Assembly (NCBI GenBank): GCA_938015805.1 | Contig: CALLXF010000071.1 | Coordinates: 1-41,426 of the forward strand | Length of the DNA: 41,426 nucleotides | DNA from: an uncultured Saprospiraceae bacterium | GTDB lineage: Bacteria; Bacteroidota; Bacteroidia; Chitinophagales; Saprospiraceae | Direction of reading: 5' to 3' | Part shown: positions 25,570-33,241 of the stretch, one piece after another | How positions within the stretch are numbered: the stretch's first letter is position 1 | How the letters are laid out: each line of letters begins with the position of its first letter | Program-made: the position numbers and the translations under genes | Notes under the pieces: model-generated | Told to the model about the DNA's origin: nothing | The model's database searches: none | What the model saw: the letters and a program-made list of their open reading frames with translations, nothing else

Positions 25570-26991
25570 ATGAATAATAAGTACTTTGACTTAATAAAAC
25601 AGAGTTATCGTTTTCCTCAGGATGGTTTTGATCTCACAGAGGGTTACTTATCATTTAATGGATTTTCTATAAAATATCTTATTGATAAATATGGAACCCC
25701 TCTTAAACTTATGTATTTACCTAGGATAAAATCCCAAATCGTAAGAGCGAGAGAATTATTTGAGAAGGCACTAAAAAATAACAGTTATCAAGGATCGTAT
25801 CATTACTGTTATTGTACAAAGTGTTGTCACTTTGCTCCCATTGTAAAGTCTGCGTTAAAGGAGAAAGTTCATCTAGAGACATCCTCTTCTTTTGATATAG
25901 ATTTGATATTTAGCTTGTTTAAAACTGGGGAGGTAACGACTAGTACGATGATCATTCATAATGGATATAAAACAGATGACTATCTTCAGAAGATTGTAAG
26001 ACTTAACCAATTAGGGTTTAAAAATTCAATTTTAGTTTTAGATTCTAAATCCGAGATCGTAAGGGTAAAAAAGCTCGCTAAAGATTATGATGGTGTTTTA
26101 AAAATAGGAATCCGTATTGCTATAAACGAGGAACCGCAGTCTGCATATTACACTTCTCGTCTAGGTATACGACCCGCTGATGTTTTAGAATTTTACAATG
26201 ATAAAATCGCAACTGATCCTAATATCTCTCTTAAGATGGTTCATTTTTTTATAGACTCGGGTATAAAAGATACGGTTTATTACTGGGGAGAATTCCAAAA
26301 AGCCTTAAAACTTTTTGTACAACTAAAACAAGAGTGTAATGATATCAAAGCTATAAACTTAGGAGGTGGTTTTCCGATCAGAAATAACCTAGGATTTAAT
26401 TTTGATTTTGAAAACATCATAAACCAACTAGTAAAAAATATCAAAGATGCGTGCACTGAGGCAAATGTATCAGACCCTGATATTTTTACAGAATTCGGAA
26501 AATATACTGTAGGAGAAAGCGGAGCGGTAATCTTTGAGGTATTAGAACAAAAAAAACAAAACGAACAAGAGACCTGGTATATGGTCGATAACAGTCTCAT
26601 GAATACTCTTCCGGATGTGTGGTCGATTCAAGAAAAATTTATTTTGCTGCCAATCAATAAGTGGAATAATCCTTACACCAAGGTACATATAGGAGGGATC
26701 AGTTGTGATCATTCCGATTTCTATAATCCAGAAGATTTTAATGAGCAATTATATCTACCTGCCATAGACGAAAACGAGGAGGAACCTTTATACGTAGGTT
26801 TTTTTCATACGGGGGCTTATCAGGATGCTATCAGTGGATACGGAGGTATAAAACACTGCCTGATTCCTGCTCCTAAAATAATTATCATAGATAAAGATGA
26901 GCAGGGAAATATGATCGACACACTGTACAGAAAAGAGCAACCTGTTGAAGAAATGTTATCTATTTTGGGATATAATAATCATGATGAATAA
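25570..26991 (+). CDS. speA: Arginine decarboxylase, Bacteroidota-type PLP enzyme (alanine-racemase fold)
   Basis: A 473-residue fold type III PLP decarboxylase, shorter than the enterobacterial SpeA. The predicted PLP lysine is Lys84 in YHYCYCTKCCHF. The phosphate-binding glycines are in NLGGGFP, and the substrate/catalytic Cys379 is in GGISCDHSDFYNP. It should convert arginine to agmatine. The next gene is an agmatinase, overlapping by 11 bp, which strongly supports arginine as substrate over ornithine or diaminopimelate. The tight coupling suggests agmatine is passed directly to the next enzyme. Confidence 0.85.
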   Translation: MNNKYFDLIKQSYRFPQDGFDLTEGYLSFNGFSIKYLIDKYGTPLKLMYLPRIKSQIVRARELFEKALKNNSYQGSYHYCYCTKCCHFAPIVKSALKEKVHLETSSSFDIDLIFSLFKTGEVTTSTMIIHNGYKTDDYLQKIVRLNQLGFKNSILVLDSKSEIVRVKKLAKDYDGVLKIGIRIAINEEPQSAYYTSRLGIRPADVLEFYNDKIATDPNISLKMVHFFIDSGIKDTVYYWGEFQKALKLFVQLKQECNDIKAINLGGGFPIRNNLGFNFDFENIINQLVKNIKDACTEANVSDPDIFTEFGKYTVGESGAVIFEVLEQKKQNEQETWYMVDNSLMNTLPDVWSIQEKFILLPINKWNNPYTKVHIGGISCDHSDFYNPEDFNEQLYLPAIDENEEEPLYVGFFHTGAYQDAISGYGGIKHCLIPAPKIIIIDKDEQGNMIDTLYRKEQPVEEMLSILGYNNHDE

Positions 26992-27847
26992 ACCAAGCAC
27001 ATTTGCAGGAATTCCTGTTCAATTTTCCTCTTTCGCGGAATCTAAAGTTATGTTACAGTCCTTTCCCTATGACGGGACGAGCACCTGGGGTAAAGGGGCG
27101 GATAAGGGTTTTGCTGCTTTTTTAGATGCTGCAGAAAACATGGAACTATATGACATAGAAACCCAAACAGAAGTATATAGACATGGTATCCATATCACTG
27201 AAGAACTGAGTGGTTTTAGTTCGCCAGAAGACATGTTTAAAAAGACTTATGCACGGGCTCTATCATTAATAGAAAGTGGAAAATTTTGTACTTTTTTTGG
27301 AGGAGAGCATTCCATTAGTATCGGAGTAATCAAAGCTTTTTATAAGAAGATAAAAAACCTTTCTGTTTTACAAATCGATGCCCATGCTGATCTACGTAAA
27401 GAGTATGATGGATCTCCCTATAATCATGCTTGTGCTATGTACGATGCGAGTATAAATACTAATCTGGTCCAAGTGGGGATTAGATCGATGGATCAGTCTG
27501 AGGTCAAGCATATGGATATGTCTCAGACTTTTTTTATGGAAGATATGCGTACTAATAATGATTGGCAAGAGCGATCATTATCATTACTAACGGATGACGT
27601 ATATCTGAGCTTAGACTTAGATGCCTTAGATCCATCCATTATGCCAGCAACAGGAACACCTGAGCCTGGAGGGATGATGTGGTACGAGTTGTGCAATTAT
27701 TTAAAATCAGTTTTTATTAGGAAAAATGTGGTCGGATTTGATATTGTGGAATTAGCCCCGATATCAGGTTATCACGCTCCACAATTTTTAGCCGCTAAAT
27801 TATATTACAAAATGTTATCCTATAAATTTATGTCAGATGCAAGATAG
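26981..27847 (+). CDS. speB: Agmatinase / ureohydrolase (arginase superfamily)
   Basis: About 288 residues, starting at the paired ATG at 26981/26984, inside the end of the decarboxylase gene; an in-frame ATG at 26945 would add an atypical extension. The binuclear manganese site is complete: FGGEHSIS, QIDAHADLR and LDLDALDPSIMPATGTPEPGG (key residues His in GEHS, Asp-His-Asp in DAHAD, Asp-Asp in DLDALD). It should hydrolyse agmatine to putrescine and urea. Position after arginine decarboxylase favours agmatinase over arginase or formiminoglutamase. The stop overlaps the next start by 11 bp. Confidence 0.9.
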   Translation: MMNKPSTFAGIPVQFSSFAESKVMLQSFPYDGTSTWGKGADKGFAAFLDAAENMELYDIETQTEVYRHGIHITEELSGFSSPEDMFKKTYARALSLIESGKFCTFFGGEHSISIGVIKAFYKKIKNLSVLQIDAHADLRKEYDGSPYNHACAMYDASINTNLVQVGIRSMDQSEVKHMDMSQTFFMEDMRTNNDWQERSLSLLTDDVYLSLDLDALDPSIMPATGTPEPGGMMWYELCNYLKSVFIRKNVVGFDIVELAPISGYHAPQFLAAKLYYKMLSYKFMSDAR

Positions 27848-28811
27848 AGGACCCGTTTCTAAATTTATCACTCAGCATTTTAAACATTTTAATGCCGCAT
27901 CATTAGTGGATGCTGCTCAGGAATACGAGACGCAGATAGAGCATGGTAATAAGATGATGATTACACTGGCGGGAGCGATGAGTACCGCAGAGCTAGGTAA
28001 ATCACTTGCAGAAATGATACGTCAGGATAAGGTGCATATTATCTGTTGTACTGGAGCAAATCTAGAGGAGGATGTTTTTAATCTTGTTGCTCATAATCAT
28101 TATAAACGTATCCCTCATTATCGTGATCTATCTCCTGCTGACGAAAAAAAATTATTAGACCAGCACTATAACAGAGTAACGGACACCTGTATCCCGGAAG
28201 AAGAAGCGATGAGAGCCATAGAGGATCATTTATATAAAGTATGGAAGGATGCAGATGATCGTAAGGAGAGCTATTTTCCTCATGAGTATTTTTATAAAAT
28301 TTTGTTGAGTGGCGAACTAGAAGAAAAGTACCAGATCGATTCAAAGGATAGTTGGTTATTGGCTGCAGCCAAAAAAAATATCCCTATCATAGTACCCGGA
28401 TGGGAAGATTCTACATGTGGAAATTTCTTTGCGTCCTATTGTATCCAAAAAGATATGAGTCCGACTACCATGAAATCTGGCATCGAATATATGATGTTTT
28501 TATCTGACTGGTATCAGCAAAACACAATGGATTGTGGAGTAGGATTTTTCCAGATCGGTGGTGGAATTGCAGGAGATTTTCCGATCTGCGTGGTCCCTAT
28601 GATTCATCAGGATTTACAATTAGACACTCCCATGTGGTCTTATTTTTGTCAGATCAGCGATAGTACTACGAGCTACGGTTCTTATTCCGGAGCCGTCCCT
28701 AACGAAAAAATCACATGGGGGAAATTATTGCCAGAAACACCTAAATTTATCATAGAGTCCGACGCTACTATTGTAGCTCCATTGATATTTGCCTACGTTT
28801 TAAAGTGGTAA
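27837..28811 (+). CDS. Deoxyhypusine-synthase-like enzyme (likely polyamine synthase)
   Basis: A 324-residue member of the deoxyhypusine synthase family. The NAD-binding and active-site pattern is present: MITLAGAMSTAELG, ICCTGANLEED, GCGN-like DSTCGNFF, and near the C-terminus TWGKLLPETPKF with the catalytic lysine at about Lys296, then ESDATIVAPLIFAYVL. In eukaryotes and archaea the enzyme modifies eIF5A/aIF5A, which bacteria lack. Some bacterial relatives are reported to act as homospermidine-type synthases, moving an aminobutyl group between small amines. Overlap with agmatinase by 11 bp implies that putrescine or spermidine is its substrate here. Confidence 0.9.
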   Translation: MQDRGPVSKFITQHFKHFNAASLVDAAQEYETQIEHGNKMMITLAGAMSTAELGKSLAEMIRQDKVHIICCTGANLEEDVFNLVAHNHYKRIPHYRDLSPADEKKLLDQHYNRVTDTCIPEEEAMRAIEDHLYKVWKDADDRKESYFPHEYFYKILLSGELEEKYQIDSKDSWLLAAAKKNIPIIVPGWEDSTCGNFFASYCIQKDMSPTTMKSGIEYMMFLSDWYQQNTMDCGVGFFQIGGGIAGDFPICVVPMIHQDLQLDTPMWSYFCQISDSTTSYGSYSGAVPNEKITWGKLLPETPKFIIESDATIVAPLIFAYVLKW

Positions 28812-28821
28812 ATAGGTATTA

Positions 28822-28829
28822 TAATTTTG
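28822..28829 (+). promoter_or_regulatory. Possible internal -7 promoter element TAATTTTG
   Basis: TAATTTTG matches TAnnTTTG and lies in the widest gap of the operon (63 bp), 45 bp before the GTG of the GshB-like gene. No good -33 element is visible. It could allow the last two genes to be expressed separately from the polyamine genes. Confidence 0.3.
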
Positions 28830-28874
28830 AATATAATTATAGTTAACTCTAGTCTAATAATGTAATGTAAATCA

Positions 28875-29888
28875 GTGGATAAAAATAAATATAAAGTACT
28901 CGTTCTTACGGATCATGCTAAACATAGTAAAGAGAATTCATTGTACGAACTGATGCGTAAAATGATCGTCCATGATAAGACAGCATCGATAGATATAGCC
29001 TCCAGGGCAAATGTTGTTAACGATGACTTTTTTAGAAATTTTGATAATACTAAATTGATGGTTTATCAGGTAGGAAATGATTTTGGGTTTAACCCAATAG
29101 AAAACCTGCTGAGTGATAATCTAGTTATGAGCAATCTTGAGGATTATGATCTCGTCTGGTTAAGGTTGCCACCTCCACTATCTAAGGAATTTTTAGATTT
29201 TATAAATAGCACCTTTACCGATACATTGATTATCAATGATCCCGAGGCTATTTACAAAACAGGAAGTAAAGAGTTTTTGGTAAATTTTAAAAAAGCCTGT
29301 CCACCGATCAAAGTATGTAAAACACTGGAGGACATAATATCTTTTAAAAAATCTTTTCCGATTGTCCTTAAACCGTTTAGAGAATATGGCGGAAGAGGAA
29401 TAGTAAAGATTGATGGCGAACAAGTATGGGAAGGAAACAGAGCATTATCTTTTACTCAATTTTCTCAGGATTATAAAAAAAGTCCGGTAGATTATTTAGG
29501 TGTAAAATTTTTAAAAAATGTAAAGCAAGGGGATAAAAGAATTGTCGTCGTAAATGGAAAAATTTTGGGAGCTTCTTTACGGCTTCCGCCAATGAATTCC
29601 TGGATGTGTAATGTAGCCATGGGAGGTACCTCTACGATTGCTGATGTTGATAACGAAGAGAAGGAAATAGTAGCTCTGATAAATCCTACTTTATCTCAAA
29701 TGGGTATCGTCATGTACGGTATCGATACATTAGTAGGAGACAATGGAAAGAGAGTGTTGTCAGAAATAAATACGACTAGTATCGGAGGTCTTCCTCAGAT
29801 CGCAGCGACGAAAAAAGAACCTTTAGTAGAACAAGCCATAGATTTAATATGGGCCTATTTTGAAAATAGTAAAGTAAAACGCAATTAA
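28875..29888 (+). CDS. GshB-like ATP-grasp ligase
   Basis: A 337-residue ATP-grasp enzyme with a GTG start. It has the pre-ATP-grasp region (LVWLRLPPPLSKEF), then FPIVLKPFREYGGRGIVKI (the glycine-rich ATP loop), FLKNVKQGDKRIVVVNG, and the metal-binding C-terminal strand MYGIDTLVGD...VLSEINTTSIGGLPQI. This is closest in pattern to prokaryotic glutathione synthetase, which joins glycine to gamma-glutamylcysteine. No GshA-type gene is nearby, and the context is a polyamine operon, so another carboxylate-amine substrate pair is likely. It follows the DHS-like gene by 63 bp and precedes the hydrolase by 7 bp. Confidence 0.85.
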   Translation: MDKNKYKVLVLTDHAKHSKENSLYELMRKMIVHDKTASIDIASRANVVNDDFFRNFDNTKLMVYQVGNDFGFNPIENLLSDNLVMSNLEDYDLVWLRLPPPLSKEFLDFINSTFTDTLIINDPEAIYKTGSKEFLVNFKKACPPIKVCKTLEDIISFKKSFPIVLKPFREYGGRGIVKIDGEQVWEGNRALSFTQFSQDYKKSPVDYLGVKFLKNVKQGDKRIVVVNGKILGASLRLPPMNSWMCNVAMGGTSTIADVDNEEKEIVALINPTLSQMGIVMYGIDTLVGDNGKRVLSEINTTSIGGLPQIAATKKEPLVEQAIDLIWAYFENSKVKRN

Positions 29889-29895
29889 AATAAAG

Positions 29896-30861
29896 ATGGA
29901 AAAAAATGCTCCTGTAATCGACACGCTAGATCTAAATGCGGTTCCAAAAAATAGTATTTCTAGATACTGGCTAAAAATTGTAGAAGACGGTATGGGTGTT
30001 CCGATGATGATACCAGTGATGATCGCTAAGGGAAACGATACGGGTAAGGTCGTCGGACTGACTGCTGCAGTTCATGGAAATGAGCTTAACGGAATACCTG
30101 TAATCCAGAGGCTATTTACGGAGATAGATGTTAACGAACTCAAAGGAACAGTAGTAGGAATACCTGTGGTAAACACGCCATCTTACTTGCGTAAAAAAAG
30201 AAGATTTTTAGATGGCGTAGATTTAAATCACATTATGCCAGGAAAAGAAAATGGTACCGTAAGTCAGATGTACGCATGGCGTATCGTAAATAAAGTGATT
30301 AAGCAGTTTGATTACCTTCTAGATCTTCATACCGCAAGTAACGGTCGGATGAATTCCTATTATATAAGAGCAGATATGGATGATCCGGTAGTGAGAAAGA
30401 TGGCTTTACTTCAGAATGCTCAGATTATAGTACATAACCCTCCCAGTGATGGAACGCTGAGAGGAACGGCAGGTGAGCTAGGGATATCAGCCATTACACT
30501 GGAGGTAGGAAATCCTAATTCGTTTCAGAAAGGTATGATAAGAGATGGTCTTACCGGTATGCATAATATCCTAGGATACTTAGGTGTAACAGATTCTGAA
30601 GTAGAGGAAATCTCTGATGAGACTGTGCTGTGTAAAAAATCGTATTGGATCTATTGTGATCACGGAGGATTACTCACCGTACTTCCTGCGGCTACACAGA
30701 TCATAGAAAAAGGACAGACGATAGCGATTATGCGAAATGTTTTTGGAGATGTGATTAAAGAATATAAAGCACCAGAGAGAGGAATCGTAATCGGTAAAAG
30801 CGTAAGTCCTGTAAATCAGACTGGAGGAAGGATTTTACATTTAGGGATTATAGATGAGTAG
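29896..30861 (+). CDS. Succinylglutamate desuccinylase / aspartoacylase-family hydrolase
   Basis: A 321-residue zinc carboxypeptidase-like deacylase. Zinc ligands are His60 and Glu63 in AAVHGNELNG and His145 in LLDLHTAS; the catalytic Glu203 is in ITLEVGN; substrate-binding RRFLDGVDLNHIMPG is present. A C-terminal beta domain (about 240-321) resembles the biotinyl-like module of the AstE/AspA family. The family removes acyl groups from amino acids or cleaves related amide bonds. Next to an ATP-grasp ligase and polyamine enzymes it may reverse or trim a conjugate. It ends the operon; a hairpin terminator follows at 30918. Confidence 0.88.
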   Translation: MEKNAPVIDTLDLNAVPKNSISRYWLKIVEDGMGVPMMIPVMIAKGNDTGKVVGLTAAVHGNELNGIPVIQRLFTEIDVNELKGTVVGIPVVNTPSYLRKKRRFLDGVDLNHIMPGKENGTVSQMYAWRIVNKVIKQFDYLLDLHTASNGRMNSYYIRADMDDPVVRKMALLQNAQIIVHNPPSDGTLRGTAGELGISAITLEVGNPNSFQKGMIRDGLTGMHNILGYLGVTDSEVEEISDETVLCKKSYWIYCDHGGLLTVLPAATQIIEKGQTIAIMRNVFGDVIKEYKAPERGIVIGKSVSPVNQTGGRILHLGIIDE

Positions 30862-30883
30862 GGAAGGGTATTAAATTTTTTAA

Positions 30884-30976
30884 CCGTCACTATTCCGCCA
30901 ATAATAATAAAAATAAAAAAGCCTAAAAAATTGAACATCAATGATTTAGGCTTTTACTTATCGTACCGAAGGCGGG
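30884..30976. repeat. Left end duplicate of tRNA-Leu island: tRNA 3' fragment plus related hairpin
   Basis: The 14-bp sequence gtaccgaaggcggg (30963-30976) is identical to 40242-40255, which is the 3' end of the tRNA-Leu gene and one flanking base. The resemblance continues outward: a similar hairpin, an AATAAAAA tract, and CCGTCACT at 30884-30891, matching 40174-40181. This is what is expected of the distal att site after site-specific integration into the 3' end of a tRNA gene. It is not a tRNA gene itself, as no arms beyond the 3' acceptor strand are present. Confidence 0.75.
30918..30954. terminator. Bidirectional hairpin terminator after the polyamine operon
   Basis: The stem aaagcctaaa (30918-30927) pairs with tttaggcttt (30945-30954). 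A T-rich tail follows on each strand (tttta on plus; complement of aataaaaa on minus). It lies 57 bp after the last polyamine-operon gene. The related hairpin at 40198-40232 is directly downstream of the tRNA-Leu gene, so this one was probably the original tRNA terminator before island insertion. Confidence 0.75.
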
Positions 30977-31017
30977 TACATTATGTATATTGATAATCAG
31001 TTAGTTATACTGCGTAA

Positions 31018-31036
31018 GGGGACAAATGGGGGACGA
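31018..31036. repeat. Short direct repeat GGGGACAAAT / GGGGACGAAT
   Basis: Two near-identical decamers lie in tandem with almost no spacer, about 45 bp inside the left island end. Position beside the presumed att core suggests recombinase arm-type or accessory sites, but this is inference; no integrase gene is visible to confirm it. Confidence 0.4.
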
Positions 31037-31054
31037 ATTAAGGTTAAACCTAGT

Positions 31055-31198
31055 TTAAAAAGCGTATTTATAACCTTTTACTTTAACAGGCTCAACTTTT
31101 TTGATTTTAGACAAATAGGCTTCTTTCTGCTTTGAGGTAGCAGTTTCAACCTTTATAGGTTTTGAAGTATTAGAGGTACTCTTCAAAAATTCTCCCAT
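31055..31198 (-). CDS. Small lysine-rich protein, 47 residues, unknown
   Basis: An ATG at 31198-31196 opens a 47-codon frame ending at the TAA at 31057-31055. The product (starts MGEFLKSTSNTSKPIKVET, ends VKVKGYKYAF) is basic and hydrophilic, without a signal peptide. It lies just inside the left end of the island where small orphan genes are common. Support is limited to the open frame and ordered composition, so it may be spurious. Confidence 0.4.
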   Translation of the reverse strand: MGEFLKSTSNTSKPIKVETATSKQKEAYLSKIKKVEPVKVKGYKYAF

Positions 31199-31341
31199 AT
31201 GCTAAAATTAGATCATTTTTATCTAAAATCCGATTATTAGATATTGAATATATAGTTTAAAAAATAAGATCTTTTAAAAAAGCTGCACAAGAAATTCCTG
31301 TGCAGCCAAAATGCGGTCAAATTGTAAATCCAAAAAAAAGA

Positions 31342-31659
31342 TTATCCTACTTCTATTAATTCAGTGATCACTTTTATAAATCTTTTAGAAGAGTCTGAAT
31401 AATCGTCTTCTTCTAATTCCTCTTCATTCCATTCAATTCTGAATTTTTTACCTATATGTACCTTGTGGTACAAACTGATTTCAACATCATAATCTATGTC
31501 ATCGAAATAGATCATTTCTTTTTCTTCAGTTTCGAAACTAAATAAGAAGTCTTCAGTTACGCCTTTGAAAGTGGCGATTATAACCTTGTTTGGACTAATA
31601 TCATTGTAGGTTTCGTTAATCCCTCAGAAAAGAAATAAAACCATAAGTGTAGCATTCAT
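31342..31659 (-). pseudogene. Small acidic protein gene interrupted by an in-frame TGA at codon 12
   Basis: From ATG 31659-31657 the frame reads MNATLMVLFLF, then TGA (31626-31624), and continues in the same frame for 93 more codons to the TAA at 31344-31342. The downstream part is convincingly coding: for example SPNKVIIATFKGVTEDFLFS, IDYDVEISLYHKV and KKFRIEWNEEELEEDD. It has no ATG, GTG or TTG start soon after the TGA that keeps the conserved-looking part complete. The first 11 residues look like the start of a signal peptide. Either a nonsense mutation has inactivated it or an unusual start (ATT) is used. Confidence 0.55.
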
Positions 31660-31770
31660 TTTATAAAGATTAAATTTTGAAATAATATTTAGAACTCTGC
31701 TTTGAGCTCTTTCACTTTGAAAGAGGATTCATTTTTTCCAATCTGTATTTACATAGGCTGTACATTTAAA

Positions 31771-32190
31771 TTATTTCCATTTAATATTGAGGAATTTTTC
31801 AACTGACTTTGTTTCATCAATTGCTTTCAATGCTAGGTGTTTCCACTGCTTTAGCACCTCGCGAAGAGCAATAAAATTTCCTCTAGTTACGGTATCTAGT
31901 TGCTCATCTATATCCTCTAAGAAATATAAGGCTGATAGGATTTGTATATCTTTTGTTTCTGTTGTTTTTGCTCGTTTGGCTTTCGTCAAATGGCGTTTAC
32001 ATTTCTCTAATTTTTCAATATAATCATCAATAATGGGACATTGAAAGTCAATTTCTTGATCAATAGCAAACAAAAAGCTAGTCGGCAATCCAGAATATTT
32101 TTTCTTTAACTTTTCTACACTATCAATACGCTTCTTTCTAATAGAAGATGACGGCTTTTCTATTCGATCAGTTTTCTTTTTTGCACTCAT
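31771..32190 (-). CDS. Lysine-rich helical protein, island SET operon
   Basis: A 139-residue soluble protein. The first 35 residues are very rich in lysine and serine (MSAKKKTDRIEKPSSSIRKK), resembling a histone-tail-like or nucleic-acid-binding extension. The rest is helical, with heptad-like stretches (IDDYIEKLEKCKRHLTKAKRA, then ALYFLEDIDEQLDTV). No family is recognised. It directly abuts the DksA/TraR-like gene with no gap and is third in an operon headed by a SET-domain protein. A natural hypothesis is that its lysine-rich tail is the methylation substrate. That is inference. Confidence 0.7.
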   Translation of the reverse strand: MSAKKKTDRIEKPSSSIRKKRIDSVEKLKKKYSGLPTSFLFAIDQEIDFQCPIIDDYIEKLEKCKRHLTKAKRAKTTETKDIQILSALYFLEDIDEQLDTVTRGNFIALREVLKQWKHLALKAIDETKSVEKFLNIKWK

Positions 32191-32550
32191 CTACTCTTTC
32201 GTCTTTAATTGTTTGCTTAGAATACTTTTCGTAGTTGTTGGAACTGCCACTAAACGCTTCTTATCAATGAGTTCATTGGAAATGGAACAAATTCCATATG
32301 ATTTGTTTTTGATTCTTATAAGTGCGTTGTCTATTTCATATAAGTAACTCCTAATTCTGTCTAAGCTGGTCATCAAATATTCCACTTGGGTATTATAGCC
32401 AGCGTTTTCTAATCCGTTTTCATCCTTTCCATTGGCAGATATTTCTTCCAATTGTGCTTTGTAATTTTCAATTTGCTCTATGCATATTGATTTTTTTCCT
32501 TCCAATAGTGCATTAAAGAAGTTTAAATCTTTATCCGAATATCTATTCAT
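32191..32550 (-). CDS. DksA/TraR-family protein with degenerate zinc finger
   Basis: A 119-residue protein with the coiled-coil then C-terminal motif layout of the DksA/TraR family. The signature ALIRIKNKSYGICSISNELIDKKRLVAVPTTTKSI (short: RIKNKSYGIC, then IDKKRLVAVPTT) corresponds to the DksA region that normally holds four zinc cysteines. Only Cys88 remains, so it cannot bind zinc in the usual way; cysteine loss is common in Bacteroidota members. DksA proteins enter the RNA polymerase secondary channel and alter initiation. It lies 3 bp after the SET gene and abuts the lysine-rich gene. Confidence 0.8.
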   Translation of the reverse strand: MNRYSDKDLNFFNALLEGKKSICIEQIENYKAQLEEISANGKDENGLENAGYNTQVEYLMTSLDRIRSYLYEIDNALIRIKNKSYGICSISNELIDKKRLVAVPTTTKSILSKQLKTKE

Positions 32551-32553
32551 CGT

Positions 32554-33141
32554 TTAAGTTTTAGCTAGTGAACAATTAATGAGTGATTTTATAGGTTTTT
32601 TATTTGATTTAATTTCATGAATATCTTTACGAACTGATTTTGGAAGCACAAAAAACAAGGGTTGGTTAACCTCAAAAATCAATGGAAAGATTGAAGCTAT
32701 CTTCTTATCCCAAATCCGATAGTACTTGTTTAAATCATTTGGATATACAATCTTTCTTTTTGTTTTTTCATTGATAGGTCTAAATGGTTTTTCAATATTT
32801 AAGTAGCCATAATCATCCGTTAATTCTTCACCTTCATGAATATCTCTAACCGCTAATTCAAAATTATATGCAGTCGTCATACAATTCGAATTAAAACTGT
32901 GATTGATAAATCTTCCATGATCCCAACAGAGCACCGAGTTTCCTTCTGAATCGCGAAAACAATACGTCTCTAAAGTCGATCTATACATTGTATCTATGTC
33001 CTCAATAAAAGATTGTTTAAGGACCATATCTAGCTCGTCCATTGCCCAAATTATTGTCCCTTTAGGAATAAAAGATGTTGCAATTACGCCAAATCCTTTT
33101 TCAGGATTGATATACTTCAATTTTGTTTCAGGATGCATCAT
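32554..33141 (-). CDS. SET-domain protein (predicted protein-lysine methyltransferase)
   Basis: A 195-residue SET protein. The three canonical segments are visible: the N-terminal GFGVIATSFIPKGTII (15-31), the catalytic/SAM-binding GRFINHSFNSNC (76-87, cf. RFINHSCxPN), and IHEGEELTDDYGY (101-113). There is no pre-SET or cysteine-rich post-SET. Residues about 120-195 are unassigned and basic. It should transfer methyl from SAM to lysine. Bacterial SET proteins are scarce and often horizontally acquired. It heads a compact three-gene operon in a tRNA-Leu island. A second ATG at codon 2 could also start translation. Confidence 0.82.
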   Translation of the reverse strand: MMHPETKLKYINPEKGFGVIATSFIPKGTIIWAMDELDMVLKQSFIEDIDTMYRSTLETYCFRDSEGNSVLCWDHGRFINHSFNSNCMTTAYNFELAVRDIHEGEELTDDYGYLNIEKPFRPINEKTKRKIVYPNDLNKYYRIWDKKIASIFPLIFEVNQPLFFVLPKSVRKDIHEIKSNKKPIKSLINCSLAKT

Positions 33142-33241
33142 AATCTATTGATAATCAGTTTTTTATGTTTCATATAAAAGAAATTATTTTAAAGATTAGT
33201 CAATAACGCCTATGCCGTATTTAGAGTTGCCTAAAGAGTGT

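Noticed and set aside
26945-26980. Earlier start for the agmatinase gene
   Set aside because: It would add an aromatic, cysteine-containing extension lying entirely inside the decarboxylase gene; the paired ATG at 26981/26984 gives a normal N-terminus.
30963-30976. A second tRNA-Leu gene at this position
   Set aside because: Only the 3' acceptor strand and the start of the T arm match; the sequence diverges immediately after 30976, and no D, anticodon or 5' acceptor arm is present.
31624-31626. TGA read as selenocysteine or as tryptophan by a variant genetic code
   Set aside because: TGA serves as a normal stop elsewhere in the window and no SECIS-like hairpin is evident; simple nonsense mutation or read error is more likely.
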